From Hymenopus coronatus (lineage: Eukaryota; Arthropoda; Insecta; Mantodea; Hymenopodidae): 64,000 nucleotides of DNA. Location: positions 115,083,468 to 115,147,467 of the forward strand of contig CM060888.1 of the NCBI GenBank assembly GCA_030762935.1. The letters run 5' to 3'. Position numbers and translations under genes: made by a program. Shown one piece after another: positions 46,379 to 57,736 of the stretch. Below the pieces are notes generated by a model. The model was not told where the DNA came from. It saw nothing but the letters and a program-made list of their open reading frames with translations, and did not search any database. How positions within the stretch are numbered: the stretch's first letter is position 1; every line of letters begins with the position of its first letter.

Positions 46379-46598
46379 GCCGCGCCGTGGCCGAGTGGTT
46401 AGGCCACTCGCCTCTCACATAGACGGCCGGGGTTCGATCCCAAGCGATCGCATGTGAGATTTGTGGTGGACAAAGCGGCGCTGGGGCTGGTTTTCTCCGG
46501 GTATTTCGGTTTCCCCCGCCATCGCATTCATGTATCATCAGAGTCACCGCCTGCGGCGCCTTAAGTAGTTAAAGCGGGCGTTAAGCACTACAAAAAAA
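46379..46598 (+). mobile_element. SINE family 5, full-length reference copy
   Basis: Head GCCGCGCCGTGGCCGAGTGG with A box (TGGCCGAGTGG) and B box GGTTCGATCCC; Leu/Ser-like tRNA head with a long variable region. Body CATGTGAGATTTGTGGTGGA, GTTTTCTCCGGGTATTTCGG, tail AAGCGGGCGTTAAGCACTAC plus A-run. Near-perfect 10-bp duplication ATTCTGTYTG at 46369-46378 and 46599-46608. Confidence 0.9.
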
Positions 46599-46886
46599 AT
46601 TCTGTTTGTTAATTCCTATTTGGGTCTCTAAAATTTTGGACCTGATTTTGGACGGCCCTGATTCACTTTTGGTTTCTTACTTATGACGATTTCAAGTTGT
46701 GTAAATATTATTTGCATTTCATTAGATATCCTTTCAAGTATTGACAAACTCCACTGAATTGATATCCACTGATGTCATTGTTTTTCTTCGTATTGTTTAG
46801 CTAATTTCCCGCCACAACTCTAAAAGCAATATTTCTGTTGCCTTGATACGTTTGCACTTTTGTTGGGGTCTAGGTTTCGCATCCAT

Positions 46887-47165
46887 GAAATAAAATTAAG
46901 TTTTATTTATGGACGCTCTTTAACTGCTGTGGTTCTCAGCGTCCCATTCTATATTGGGCGGGGAAGACCGCTTAATTTTGCTAAGAGGCCTCTTTATTAT
47001 TCTATCTACGTTATGGGACCAACGGTTTTACTTCCCTTCCGAAGGAAGCCATTCGAAGGATTTTCACACCCGAAAAAAGCCATCTTCCTCTGCCGGGTTT
47101 GAACCCGCGACCTTGGGCATATGAGTTAGCATGGTAACCCTTACACCACACCACGAAGGGCGACT
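46887..47165 (-). mobile_element. SINE family 1, near full-length
   Basis: Reversed copy: tail complement TTTTATTTATGGACGCTC at 46903-46920, head complement CACACCACGAAGGGCG to 47163. Flanked by GCATCCAT at 46879-46886 and 47166-47173. Confidence 0.9.
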
Positions 47166-47173
47166 GCATCCAT

Positions 47174-47250
47174 AACATATGTATAAGAACATTAAAAGGG
47201 AAAGTAATGAAGGGCAGCTTTCCCTTTTAATGCATGTTCTTATATATATA
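47174..47250. repeat. short palindromic flank
   Basis: AAGAACATTAAAAGGGAAAG (47186-47205) is followed by its near-complement CTTTCCCTTTTAATGCATGT (47217-47236); the outer part recurs again at 48505-48525. Confidence 0.7.
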
Positions 47251-47391
47251 TACAGAGTTACTACAAAAGAAATAGACAACTTCAACTGCCTGTAAAACAA
47301 AAACTATTAGAGATAGCTACCTAATTATTTTGGAGGTATGTTGAGAAACTCTCAAAGTTTTGTTTGTTACTATTGGTAACGCTGTAGTGTT

Positions 47392-47881
47392 TTGTTTGTT
47401 GTTGCAGAAGCTAAAATGGCGGAAAATCCTGTGGAAAAGGCATATTGCGTGTTGGAATTTGCTAGAACGCAATCAGCAACTGCTGTCCAACGACATTTTA
47501 GAACACGTTACCACAAAACGCCACCGACTAGACAGTCAATCTACGACTGGTATAGAAAATTCGAGACAGCGGGATGTTTGTGCAAAGGGAAGAGCTCGGA
47601 AAGACCAAGAGTTTCGGAAGAAAACGTTGAACGTGTTCGTTCTCTCTACATACGAAGCCCACAGAAATCGACATCTAGGGCAAGCAATGCAATTACAAAT
47701 TCCACAGCAAACTGTATGGAAAATCTTGCGGAAGCGACTGCACATGATGCCTTACAGATTACAGATGTTGCAGTTTCTGAGTGAAGAAGATAAGGTCATA
47801 CGGCGTGACTTTTGCATCGACATGTTGCGACATGAAGACGATGCTGGTTTTTGTGAGCGCATCATTTCATTTTTGTGGTAA
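47392..47881 (+). pseudogene. mariner-group transposase, DNA-binding N-terminal part
   Basis: Frame 47392-47690 reads MAENPVEKAYCVLEFARTQS, VQRHFRTRYHKTPPTRQSIY, DWYRKFETAGCLCKGKSSER and PRVSEENVERVRSLYIRSPQ: two helix-turn-helix regions with the GRPRVSEE-type linker of insect mariner-like transposases. After a frameshift near 47665, QLQIPQQTVWKILRKRLHMM and PYRLQMLQFLSEEDKVIRRD follow. It ends before the first catalytic Asp; the frame then runs into the inverted arm. Confidence 0.9.
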
Positions 47882-48493
47882 CGTGTTCTAAAATGTCGTT
47901 GGACAACAGTTGCTGATTGCGTTCTAGCAAATTCCAACATGCAATATGCCTTTTCCACAGGATTTTCCGCCATTTCAGCTTCTGCAACAACAAACAAAAC
48001 ACTACAGCGTTACCAATAGTAACAAACAAAACTTTGAGAGTTTCTCAACATAACTCCATGGCACGACAGCTCACGGGGAGCCTTGGCCTACCGCCCGGCC
48101 GCTGCGTCCCCCATCTCGGTCCACTACAGACGTCATGGATGGGGTGCAGTATTGGAGGGTGAGACGTGGTCAGCGCCTCGAGCCCCTCCCGGCCGGTTAA
48201 TGCGGTCCTCACGACCTGGAGCCGCTACTTCTCCATCAAGTAGCTCCTCAATTGGCCCCCCAGGGACCTCGCGAGGCTGAGTGCACCCCGGTCCAGGTCT
48301 CCCAGCGGGGAAAAATCCCCACGCCGGTACTGGGGATCGAACCCAGGTCTCCCGCTTGGTAGGCAGCTGCGCTACCACCACGCTAAGGAGACGACCTTTT
48401 CTCAACATACCTCCAAAATAATTAAGTTGCTATCTCTAATAGTTTTTGTTTTACAGGCAGTTGAAGTTGTCTATTTCTTTTGTAGTAAGCCTG
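47873..48493 (-). repeat. inverted arm of the element at 47.25 kb
   Basis: Minus strand repeats the left arm almost exactly (MAENPVEKAYCMLEFARTQS, VVQRHFRTRYHK). Identity is high by eye, so the duplication is young compared with most elements here. Confidence 0.88.
48053..48397 (-). mobile_element. SINE family 6 (tRNA-derived), inserted in the right arm
   Basis: Minus strand head GTCTCCTTAGCGTGGTGGTA (A box TAGCGTGGTGG), B box GGTTCGATCCCCA, then GGCGTGGGGATTTTTCCCCG, ACCTGGACCGGGGTGCACTC and AATTGAGGAGCTACTTGATG. GC-rich, about 345 bp. Perfect 12-bp duplication TTTCTCAACATA at 48041-48052 and 48398-48409. Confidence 0.92.
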
Positions 48494-48544
48494 TATATGT
48501 ATATAAAAGAACATGCATTAAAAAATATGTACATCTTTTTTTTG

Positions 48545-48773
48545 TAGTTTAACGTCCTTTAACCTGATTGGTCATATCGAACGATGAATGGAATTCATGC
48601 TCAAATGATCTCAGGGTCCATGAAGCGTAAAGTTACTCGACATTCGTCTTCTCAGGATAAGGGAAAACCCCGAAAAAAAACCTTTTCCGGGTAACTCACC
48701 CTAAGCGAGATTCTAACTCACGACCTTTTGAATGTGGGACAGACACGCTACCACCACACTACCCAGGCGGGCT
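48545..48773 (-). mobile_element. SINE family 4, full-length
   Basis: Minus strand GCCCGCCTGGGTAGTGTGGT (A box TAGTGTGGTGG), GTGAGTTAGAATCTCGC (B box degraded), GAGTTACCCGGAAAAGG, AAGACGAATGTCGAGTAACT, GGACCCTGAGATCATTTGAG and the end TATGACCAATCAGGTTAAAG. Best copy of this family in the window. Confidence 0.9.
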
Positions 48774-49569
48774 CTTATAATATTGTCACACATTATTTTA
48801 TTTTATTTTTGAAATCTAATTCTTTTCTTTGTCGCAGTTAAATTTATAGCTTATAATACATCCTAAATAGTTAAAATTGTTAGGTTGCCGAATCATCATC
48901 TATTTTCCCCTTATTGGACATTTTCTATGGAAATGTATTAATTTAGTTTTCTCTGTGGATACTTTAAGATTATAGTCATTAATCGCTTAGACCAATTTAT
49001 AGGAGCTCTCTGATCCTGCTAATAGGGTTTAATCTTCAGTATATAAAAGAAGATAATTTAAAATTATTCATATTACAACCAGTGTCAGCGCTTTTTTTTT
49101 TTTTTTTTTTTTTTTCCAAAGCTCCATAGCAATATCAAAGTATACTTGACTAATATTTGAGACAATTAGCAACCATGCTTAAGCTCTTGAGAAGTTAGGG
49201 ATACTCTTTGCGCTAATTTGTGACGTTCTTCTTAATCTTTAAACTAGAATTGTTGTAAGACCTTTAACTACATTTATTATGTGAAATAGTACACAGCTCT
49301 TTAATTTAGCTCTTTCCAGAATTTATTAACGTCGTCAAAGCCTTTCACATAATCTATAAAATAATATACGCTGTTAAATTCTCTATATCGTTCAATTAGT
49401 TTTTGGATGGGAATACATATCAGTACATTAATACGTTTCTGAAACCTATTTTATCTCAATAAAACAATCCGTTATTATGTAAAATATATTTGGGAGCGCA
49501 CATTAGAAGAATCTTACGTAGGTCCTGAAAAGGATGATGTATAACGAATATGCTCTTATGAGAATATGT
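48774..49569. other. unassigned AT-rich DNA with a poly(T) run
   Basis: No gene recognised. A run of 24 T lies at 49092-49115. Confidence 0.55.
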
Positions 49570-50210
49570 TTGAAACATTTAATTACAGATATGGAGATGC
49601 ACTGAACAGGAATAACTTTTCTCCAGTTACTCAGTCCTTCGTATGGAATTTAGTGTTTTTTTTTTTCAAACAGGGAAGAAGTGGTAAGTGAAGAAAAATA
49701 ATAAAGTGTGTTAGACTTGCTGATGACATTACACTCCTAGAACAGGAAGGAAAAGTGCTAAAAAGATGCTATCGGTAATAAATAAATGAGAATAAATTTT
49801 ACAGTGCTACATAAATGCAGAAAAAGACAAATCTGATATTTATAGAAAACAAAGAAATTATTCAGTTAGGAATTTGAGATTTGGTACAGTTTCAAATATT
49901 TGGAGTGTATTACAAGCATAATGTCAACATTTTTCTGGTACCTAAGCAAAGGTTGGCAATTACAAAGAACGATTTTAATAGGAAAGAACGAATATCTTCT
50001 GGGACTCTGAAAGAACGAGTTAACGAGTGAAGCATTGTAGAGTGCGCAAAATTGTTTACACAAAGTTGACGTTGTTCTGAACTTAAATAAAACAAATGAA
50101 GAGAGCTGAAAACATGGAGAATCTCGCAAAGAATAACGTGTGTAAAATGAATGAAAAAATAATCGACGTTATTGTTCTAGAAAATACAGGCGAATGAAGA
50201 GTGCTACTAC
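49570..50210 (+). pseudogene. decayed LINE reverse transcriptase (endonuclease-RT type)
   Basis: Plus-strand frame from 49707: CVRLADDITLLEQEGKVL, with the ADD catalytic pair at 49719-49727 (usually FADDI.LL), then VQFQIFGVYY (usual FKYLG block), RLAITKNDFNRKERISSG, TLKERVNE and VECAKLF (usual KCFVWS region), and a weak continuation to about 50200. The order and spacing match the RT C-terminal half of common insect endonuclease-RT LINEs. Many stops; AT-rich and old. Ends not visible. Confidence 0.7.
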
Positions 50211-50609
50211 TCATCGACAACAAATTTGCGGACTGGAAACTGACAAAGATAGAATAAAATCTAAACTACAAGAAAATCAACCAGGATTAGTTTAAGATAA
50301 ACGAATTATTTATGAATATGTAGCTAATTTGTTTAGTAATGATTCTCTATTAACGCTTCTTCAACTTTCGATGATTAATATCATTGTGGAAATAATGAAG
50401 GGTCCATAAGGTGAATTTACTGGAAAGAGGTTGATATCATTTAATGACGTTGAATAACACATAATTTGAATTATAAAATACAGTGACTTGAAAAATATAG
50501 GTACAATATGTCATATCTTAGAGTTCTTGCTTAACATTTAGCAATTGAATGTTCTTGTTTCACAACCGACCATTATACTCTCACTTAAGCTGCAAGTAAA
50601 GGATAAAAC
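50211..50609. other. unassigned AT-rich DNA
   Basis: Nothing recognised. Confidence 0.5.
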
Positions 50610-51299
50610 ATCTGATGTGTAACATTCGTATGACTTTCTCTACATCTCTGCAACAAATTGTTGTTTATATGGACAGGAGTTGACAAATTGCTATATGAGA
50701 AAAGTGAGTTTTTCATAGCTGAAACCAAAAACAATGAATATATAAAAACGACCAACTCCACGAAAAAAATGTATATAGCATAAATTATGTGTTGTAACGT
50801 GCTCTACATTTCTTGTGTAGTAAACTTTTATCTAAGTCTTACGGTTTAGCAGTTATGCAAAATTCCGTAAAATTCGTCCAGAATAAAGTAGTCTCCAGAG
50901 GCTGTTCCCAGAAAATTCAAGATATACATTTTGTTTGTCAAGTAAATCTATTTTATATATGATATTTTAATTAAAATCGTTAGAGCCATTTTTGCGAAAA
51001 TCAAACATTTCAAAAAAAGTTCCATGTAGACGGTAGTTTAGGGTGGGGGGTTTCTCAAAATCTTCGTGTCGCATTCTCTGGGAGATACGAAACTTAAATA
51101 CCAAGTTTGGTATTTTACCGACTTTTAGTTTTTGAGTTATCGTGTTCACAGACACACGGACAGACACACACACATTTTCTGAAAATGTTTTTTTTGGGGG
51201 GGATATAAGGGACCCTAAAACATATACCCTCGGTATCGAATTTTTGGGTGGAGTACAATACCTTCTCTATACAATGCACATAGAGTATGTAGAGAAAGT
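50610..51299 (-). repeat. family H repeat, copy H20, internally deleted
   Basis: Both ends present (TCTGATGTGTAACATTCG and CTCTATACAATGCACATAGA). About 150 bp are missing after AACAAATTGTTGTT, joined to TATGGACAGGAGTTGAC. First subfamily. Confidence 0.9.
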
Positions 51300-51853
51300 A
51301 AAAAGAGCTTATAATTTAAAACAAGTCTTCAAATCCAATAAAGATTACATCAGCCATGAATGTGCATAGAAATTATACATTAAGACATTCCCTTAAATTT
51401 ACAATTAACTATTCATTCGAAAATTACAATAAAATTTGATCCGATGGTTAGAATAGGTTTGTGATTCCCTCCTTGAATACAATAATGTAAAGCATTAAAA
51501 AGTATGTGGCAAACATAGAAAGGAAAACAATCATATTAATAACAAAACCACAAGTTATTTGCTCTAGAAAATTTAGCTATATACTACGAAGGAATTCATT
51601 ACCCTATTTGCCCTGGACTGAAGCGCCAAAACTAAACAAAAGAATGACAGGGAGCGCTACATCCAAACACAGAACTTTTTCACCTGATGCACGCTTGGAA
51701 ACAAACCTCATGTAAACTACTTAGAATCGACACACATTCTGAATACGTAGTTTAAATTAGGCTATATTTTAATTCTAAAAACTTTCTAAAGCATTCTAGG
51801 TACAAATTAGTATTACAAACTATGAGTTTAAGCATATTTTTTAATACATTTTT
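51300..51853. other. unassigned AT-rich DNA
   Basis: Nothing recognised. Confidence 0.5.
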
Positions 51854-52793
51854 ACTTTCTCAACCCGTAGGTGGAAAATATATTATTTTTCATCCAAAAA
51901 TTCGATACCGAGATTTCATCGATAATGCATGTTTTGAGATCCCTGTATAAAAACAATTTTAGAAATTATTGTGAGTTGTGTGTGTGTATGTGTCTGTCTG
52001 TCTGTCTGTTTGTCTGTCTATGAAAAACATAACTCTTAAACGAAAAGGGGGTTCAACACCAACGTTGGTATTTAAGTTGGGTATCTTCCAAGGATGCGAC
52101 ATGGAGATTTTCAGGAAAATCCGTATCCCGACTACCCTTTACATGGAATTTTTTTTTTAAATTTAGATTTTGTCAAAAATAGTTCTATGGATTCTTATTT
52201 TCATAAGAAACGAAATGCATGTGTTGAATTTTATGGGAATAGCCTGTGGAAACCACTTCATTCTGACGACTTTTGTATAACTGGTAAAATGTAACAGAAA
52301 GATAAAACCTACTACACAAGTAGTGGTGGTGGTGGTGGTGGTGGTGGTGGTTTATGGGCGCACAACTACTAAGGTTATTAGCGCCCTAGTAGTACACAAA
52401 AATGCTGATTTTGTTAAAATACGCAATTTATATCATATATACTTTTTTGTAGAGTGAAGCGTTTTCGAGATATTCTTATTATTGATTTCAGTTTTCTCGT
52501 ATTTAAACCTTTCTCAAACGGTAAGTAATCCTTCATTTTATATATCTTTTGTTTTACCCTCTGACTGTATAAAGTCAACCGAAAATCAATTGTTTTACAT
52601 AGTAACCAGAGTAAAAAAAAAAATTGACTATCGCTTTAATCTAGTGTATTCCCTATGTCCCTTCCACTTGCAGGGAAGCGATTTCTGCTAATGCTTATCT
52701 TAGTTAACTTTGAAGTAGATAAAAAAGATATTTTGTGAGAATAATTTCTTTGCAGAAAAGGTAGAGAAAGTCATGTGAATGGAACACATCACG
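51854..52793 (+). repeat. family H repeat, copy H21, with a 73-bp insertion
   Basis: Begins TTTTTACTTTCTCAACC with a damaged palindrome and ends AGTCATGTGAATGGAACACA. The microsatellite slot holds TGTGTGTGTATG and CTGTCTGTCTGTC. A 73-bp foreign piece lies at 52320-52392. Second subfamily. Confidence 0.9.
52320..52392. mobile_element. short insertion with GTG repeat and GGGCGC...GCGCCC hairpin
   Basis: GTAGTGGTGGTGGTGG at the left, then TTTATGGGCGCACAACTACT and AAGGTTATTAGCGCCCTAGT. GGGCGC and GCGCCC can pair. Flanked by TACACAA at 52313-52319 and 52393-52399, which sits once in intact family H copies (CTACACAA), so this is an insertion. Class unknown (SINE remnant or small MITE). Confidence 0.65.
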
Positions 52794-52866
52794 TTTTAGT
52801 TATAAGCTATTAGTAGTAGATATTGCTGTTATTAAGTCTTATACTTTGTCACATATACATTATATG

Positions 52867-52907
<41 letters not shown>

Positions 52908-54105
52908 TTGTATACCAATAAACTATTCATATGGAATTTTAAAAAAAAAATCTACGATACGAAGGGCACTATTACATTAAGTCAAGTTAAATTGTTCATT
53001 ACTGAAAAATAGGCTAAGAACAAATACTGCCATATATAATTAAAATAAACTTTACAGAAGATTAAATCCCGCAGATTATGGTTTACTGCATCAACTTATT
53101 CCAGTTCGACATCCATATAATCGAACTGCAGAAAAAAAACAGTCAACATTACATTTCCAGTTTGCCACATATGAAAAACCCACATAAAACAATTGGTTTA
53201 CACATAAACATTGTTCATCTTTGATAAGATTACCTCCGATATTTTTGATACCAGTTTTACCAAATTACGGAGTTATGAAAAATTATTTCTTAACATTAAT
53301 CTGGCAGAATAAGATTTATATGAGGAGTAATTTTTTGTTTTGATGTTTGTTGCTGTAGTTCAGTTTGGCATAAGGTTACTCTGGAGTTTCATTAACTGAA
53401 AAAGTTGTGTATAGTTATATATAGTTTTCTACATTGTATAAAATGTGTGTATAGCTGTATGTAGCTTTTATGTATTGTTATTGTTTTATTTTGTCTAGCC
53501 TGATGTTACTGCAGGAATAAATTAAGCGAGTTGAAGACATATGCAGTAGATGATGCTTTCAAAACTGTAAAAGTGTCAGTTTTAGTGATAAAATACTCCT
53601 AATTTGAATTAACTATACGAGTATAACGTAGCAAAAGATCTATCTATATCTCAATTAATGAATCTACACGATGCTTCCAAAATTAACAACATATTTTTAT
53701 TTTGGATTTTTGATAACGGAAATGAATCTTAATATGAATGCATATAGCGTAATAAAAGATACGATAAAACGAATTACTGATTGCATACAATAATCTGAAC
53801 ACGTTTGAAGTAATTTCCATTATTAAGTTTATTTTTGTTTTTTTTTGGATTTATACTTACCAGAAAGGTCACTAAAGATCTCGCGAAGCAAATATTTTTC
53901 AACTATACCCACGAAATGAACATGAAAAGGTATTTTAGACAGTGTGGATGGCCTATATAGAAGGCGTTGTATATGCTATCGTTTGTCCCTGAATTAATAC
54001 CATATATGTATCATCTATGTCATTCGTTCTTGAATTATGCTCTACACACACATGAACCTTCTTCAAAGGAGCCTTTTTTATTTTAATTATTCTGTGTCTG
54101 AAGTT
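52794..54105. other. unassigned AT-rich DNA with a CA microsatellite
   Basis: (CA)n at 52869-52906. No gene recognised in the remainder. Confidence 0.55.
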
Positions 54106-54176
54106 GTTTATTTCCGGTGAAATCCCGGTATTTTGAAGTGGAATGCTATACTCCCTAAGTAAATAGTAGAAAAAGT
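54106..54176 (-). repeat. family H terminal fragment, H22
   Basis: TTTATTTCCGGTGAAATCCC to AGTAGAAAAAGT: the palindromic end of a - oriented copy with most of the palindrome lost. Confidence 0.75.
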
Positions 54177-54398
54177 AAACAGGAATAGGATGCCACTCAG
54201 CATATTTCGTGTTATGATATAATCTGAGAACCTAGAACGCGTTTTAGTCCTTTTTAGCAGCAATGAACGTTTTCGGTCTGTTGATAAAGTTGTTTCATGC
54301 TGGAGACATAAACAAAGGAGGCACAAGAATGCTAAGTCTCCCTCACAATGCTAAATAACATTTGTTTTGACTTTAGCTATAATGAACAAGAGTTTTTT

Positions 54399-54538
54399 CT
54401 TTCTCTATCAGGAATATAGTAGGAAGAGACGACATTGTATTCCACCTAATAAATTGATAAACAAATTTCACCGGAAATATGTGTTTGGTGTCCCCATCTT
54501 TAGAAAAAGGTCTTCTGTGTGATAAAGAGATATAATGC

Positions 54539-54607
<69 letters not shown>
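54399..54607 (+). repeat. family H terminal fragment, H23, ending in (GA)n
   Basis: TTTTTTCTTTCTCTATCAGG, then CATTGTATTCCACC, TTTCACCGGAAATA and AAAAAGGTCTTCTGTGTG, followed by (GA)n at 54540-54607 in the position of the family H microsatellite slot. The rest of the element is missing beyond the repeat. Confidence 0.8.
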
Positions 54608-54609
<2 letters not shown>

Positions 54610-54752
54610 GGATGCTGGGGGATAGTGAATGGGTGCTCTCGGTGCTCGAAGCGCTTCCTTCTGCTGTAGAAGCCGGCCAGTCGGTGTGATCATGACTTCT
54701 GGAATAATTATTTTAAGTATTTAATACAACAATCACGGTACAGTTGCACTAA

Positions 54753-54803
<51 letters not shown>

Positions 54804-54943
54804 ACAGTTATGCTTCTCGGAGTTTTTCTCTCGTAGCTTGTACGTCTCATCACAGCCATGCTTGTTGAATCTCGGAAGTATACGGACTATTTTTACAATT
54901 GCAATGAAAGAATAGTTATTTTCTTTTGTGATCTGTCAGTTAC
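54608..54943. other. unassigned DNA with an ATT microsatellite
   Basis: (ATT)n at 54752-54802; otherwise nothing recognised. Confidence 0.6.
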
Positions 54944-54945
54944 TA

Positions 54946-55728
54946 AGAGGCGTGTCCGGAAAGTAATACTTCTTTCTACCGCTATCGCAACGCTAGTGTT
55001 GTAGTTCCACGTATGCGCACTCGTATCTCTGGTTTCTTGTCTGTCCACTGACGCTATTACAGCCCGTGCTGTGTTTACAGTTGTTAGTGATCATTCAAAA
55101 TGTTTTAAACAAGTTCTGATCCTTCCAACTGTGAAAGTGCGTTCCGTAATACGGTTTTTGAACGCAAGGAATGTTAGGCTAGCTGAAATTCATCGTCAAG
55201 TATGAAAAATAAAATTTCATGCAATAGCTGTTAATAAAGCAACGTTTCCTACTCGATTTGATAAAGCAATTTTAAGTTCTTTTTGAAATAAAAGGCCTAA
55301 AATAATAATTAACCCTAAAATGTCTTTGAATGGCTTGTAGCAATTTAATGTGTGAAAATATGACAGATGAAATGCTGAGAAAGTTGGTTAGGCAATTAAT
55401 GGTGGACAAGCACGGAGTGGGCTCCCCTCTGTTGTCACTGATGGTTTGATTGAACAAGTGAATGAGCAATTCGTGAAAACAGACGGTTCACAATAAGAAT
55501 GCTCTGTGATGTGTTTCCACAGTTGATTGCCTTCAATGGTGGCAGCTTTCTTTGAAGAGGGCATACAAAAATGAATTCCCACTATGACAAATGCCTGAAC
55601 AATGGTGGCAACAAATAGGTGAAGGAATGCTCTTTCATGTACAAATAAATGTTGTTGCGAAAACAAATATTTCACACCTTTTTTTTTTTTCTTTTCTTTT
55701 CCAAACCGGCACTTCCGGACATGCCTCG
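54946..55728 (+). mobile_element. mariner element with a large internal deletion
   Basis: Ends AGAGGCGTGTCCGGAAAGT (left) and the complement of CGAGGCATGTCCGGAAGTG (right) are typical mariner terminal inverted repeats, with TA at 54944-54945 and 55729-55730. Coding traces on the plus strand: VRSVIRFLNARNVRLAEIHR and RSGLPSVVTDGLIEQVNEQF (N-terminal DNA-binding part), then a jump to VAAFFEEGIQK (the C-terminal FFEEGIQKLV block). The catalytic core is deleted and stops are frequent, so it is a non-autonomous, MITE-like derivative. Confidence 0.88.
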
Positions 55729-56780
55729 TACTTGAACATAAAATATATTCGATTAGATACAAAATACATTGAAGATACAGAATAACACAAAAAATGTGTA
55801 CAATTCTAAATAGTTTGCGATAATAGCGCTTTGTGTGTTAAATAGTTATTATTTTATCATTCTCTAGGTTTTTAATATGGCGAACCCATATTTCTTAGAC
55901 TTCCTCTAAACGCAAAGCTGCGTTCACATGTGCTTCTCGTCTAAGGTTCTATTTTACAAATTGTTTCTTCTTTGAACTTACGAATTTAATGTAATGACTT
56001 GATACACGGATAATTACTGATTCACAATAATTACTTACTAATTGTATGAAACATATTTAAATGTATATACAACCCTAATGTAGCTAAGATAATATATTAC
56101 ACTAATATCTGTGATGTCATATCTTAACAAAATTTATATTATTTGTGGATGTTATTTTTCCCTTCTCCCGATTAATAAATAATGAAATGCATATCATTTT
56201 TGTTAAACTTTGCGGGCTATTATATTTTCTACTTATGTCGTGAAAGCCTAATATTGCTTCAATTGTATAACTCAAAACTAAATGTCAAATAAATAAGAAT
56301 TGAATTTGGAGAATGGAGAATTTTTACCTTGGAAGTTAGGTTATTTTAAATGCCAAATTTTCTTCCTGAAACATCCTTTGAAGCGACCATAGGTAATTGA
56401 CCTCTACTTCAGTACAGTGAAAATAAGAAGATGCAGAATTGAAGTCATGGGTGAGAAACGAATCATTCGACCATTAAATTACCTAAAGAGCGTCGATTTT
56501 CTTAGTAGTTGACTGACTTAGTCACAGCACAAGGTTTGAGCACCATTCACGTTTTAACTTAATAGAACGTATTGTTTGATTATGCTTTGGTGTCTCAAGA
56601 CAGTTGTACTGTTTCTAAATTATTTGCAACTCAAGATAACTGATTTATATTGCAGTCAATATGAATACCTATTGCTTTCTTTGTAAACACAATAAGTTAC
56701 AACAATATTTAGTAAGTAGCAATATTAGACATAATTGAATGGCTGATTGCAAAAACGAGCTAACCACCAAATTTAAAAAC
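55729..56780. other. unassigned AT-rich DNA
   Basis: Nothing recognised. Confidence 0.5.
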
Positions 56781-57594
56781 ATCTGACGTGATCCAACCAA
56801 ATAGCTTTCTCTATCTATTCTGCAAAAAAAAAAAAAAAATATATATATATATTTATATATATTCATACAAAAGTTTGTTCTTCTATCAGTCCATGCTAAT
56901 CAAAACAAAAATTAACATAGATACTCTTAATTTCTTATTTCATTGTAGATACAAGAGAAAGAGAGAAAATATACTAGGCTAAAGCGATAGTCAAATCTTT
57001 TAAAAGCTGGTGCTAAGTGAAGATATTGCAATTCGATTTTCTTTAGATGGCCAGAAGTAAAGCCAAAAAGAGAAGAAGAAGAGAAAAACAAATTACGGCT
57101 TCCCTTTTGAGAAGAGCAGTGTTGGATAGTTGAAACCATTATCAAGGAGTATCTCGGAACTGGTTAATTCAATATAAATTGTGTACTTTAACGAGATCTA
57201 AATTTTTGTGGTAAAATTTCGTCTATGTCTTACGTTTACTAATTATGAAAAACTTATAGAATGACGAGGACTTCAGAGGCTGTTTCCGGAAAGCAGATGT
57301 ATTATTATTGTTTTTATTATTATTATTTAAAAATGTAGTTTAAATCAAAATCGGTAGAGCCATTTGTAGAAATGTAAAGAGTAATTTGGTGTAACTTCCA
57401 TCCTTGGAAGACGCTGAACTTAAATCTCAAATTTGGTACACTGTTCTCCCTCAGACCATTTTGTAAAAATGCCTTTATTACTCAGGGATCCTCAAAACAC
57501 GTATTTCCGGTGAAATCTCGGTATCGAATTTTTAAGTGAAATGCAATACTTTAAATACTTACTGCGCCCATTGTGGATACCTAGTAGAGAAAGT
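56781..57594 (-). repeat. family H repeat, copy H24
   Basis: Starts ATCTGACGTGATCC and ends CTAGTAGAGAAAGT with a diverged palindrome. Contains A and AT expansions at 56824-56862 and a TTATTATT stretch at 57301-57325. Second subfamily (GAAGTAAAGCCAAAAAGAG). Lower identity than most copies. Confidence 0.85.
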
Positions 57595-57736
57595 AATACA
57601 GATCCGATGTGCTATATTCACTTGATTTACCATACCCTCAGTTGTTTGTTAGTGTGAAAATAAATTATTCTTACGACAGCTTAGTTTATTTATTACTTAT
57701 TTTTAATCGAGATAAACTTTTGCAAAATTAGTTACA

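Larger units (their letters stand above)
47251..48493 (+). mobile_element. mariner-group element with a long inverted duplication of its 5' end
   Basis: Outer ends CAGAGTTACTACAAAAGAA (left) and the complement of CAGGCTTACTACAAAAGAA (right), next to TA on both sides as expected for IS630/Tc1/mariner. The left arm (47251-47519) contains the terminal repeat, leader and first codons of a transposase; the right arm (47873-48493) is an inverted copy of the same 269 bp, not the element's own 3' end, with a SINE inside it at 48053-48397. The single-copy middle (47520-47872) carries the next part of the transposase. The catalytic domain is absent, so it is non-autonomous. Confidence 0.8.

Noticed and set aside
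46379..48773. CRISPR-like or regulatory cluster of repeated GC-rich blocks
   Set aside because: The blocks are SINEs of different families with individual target duplications; spacing and sequence do not fit an array.
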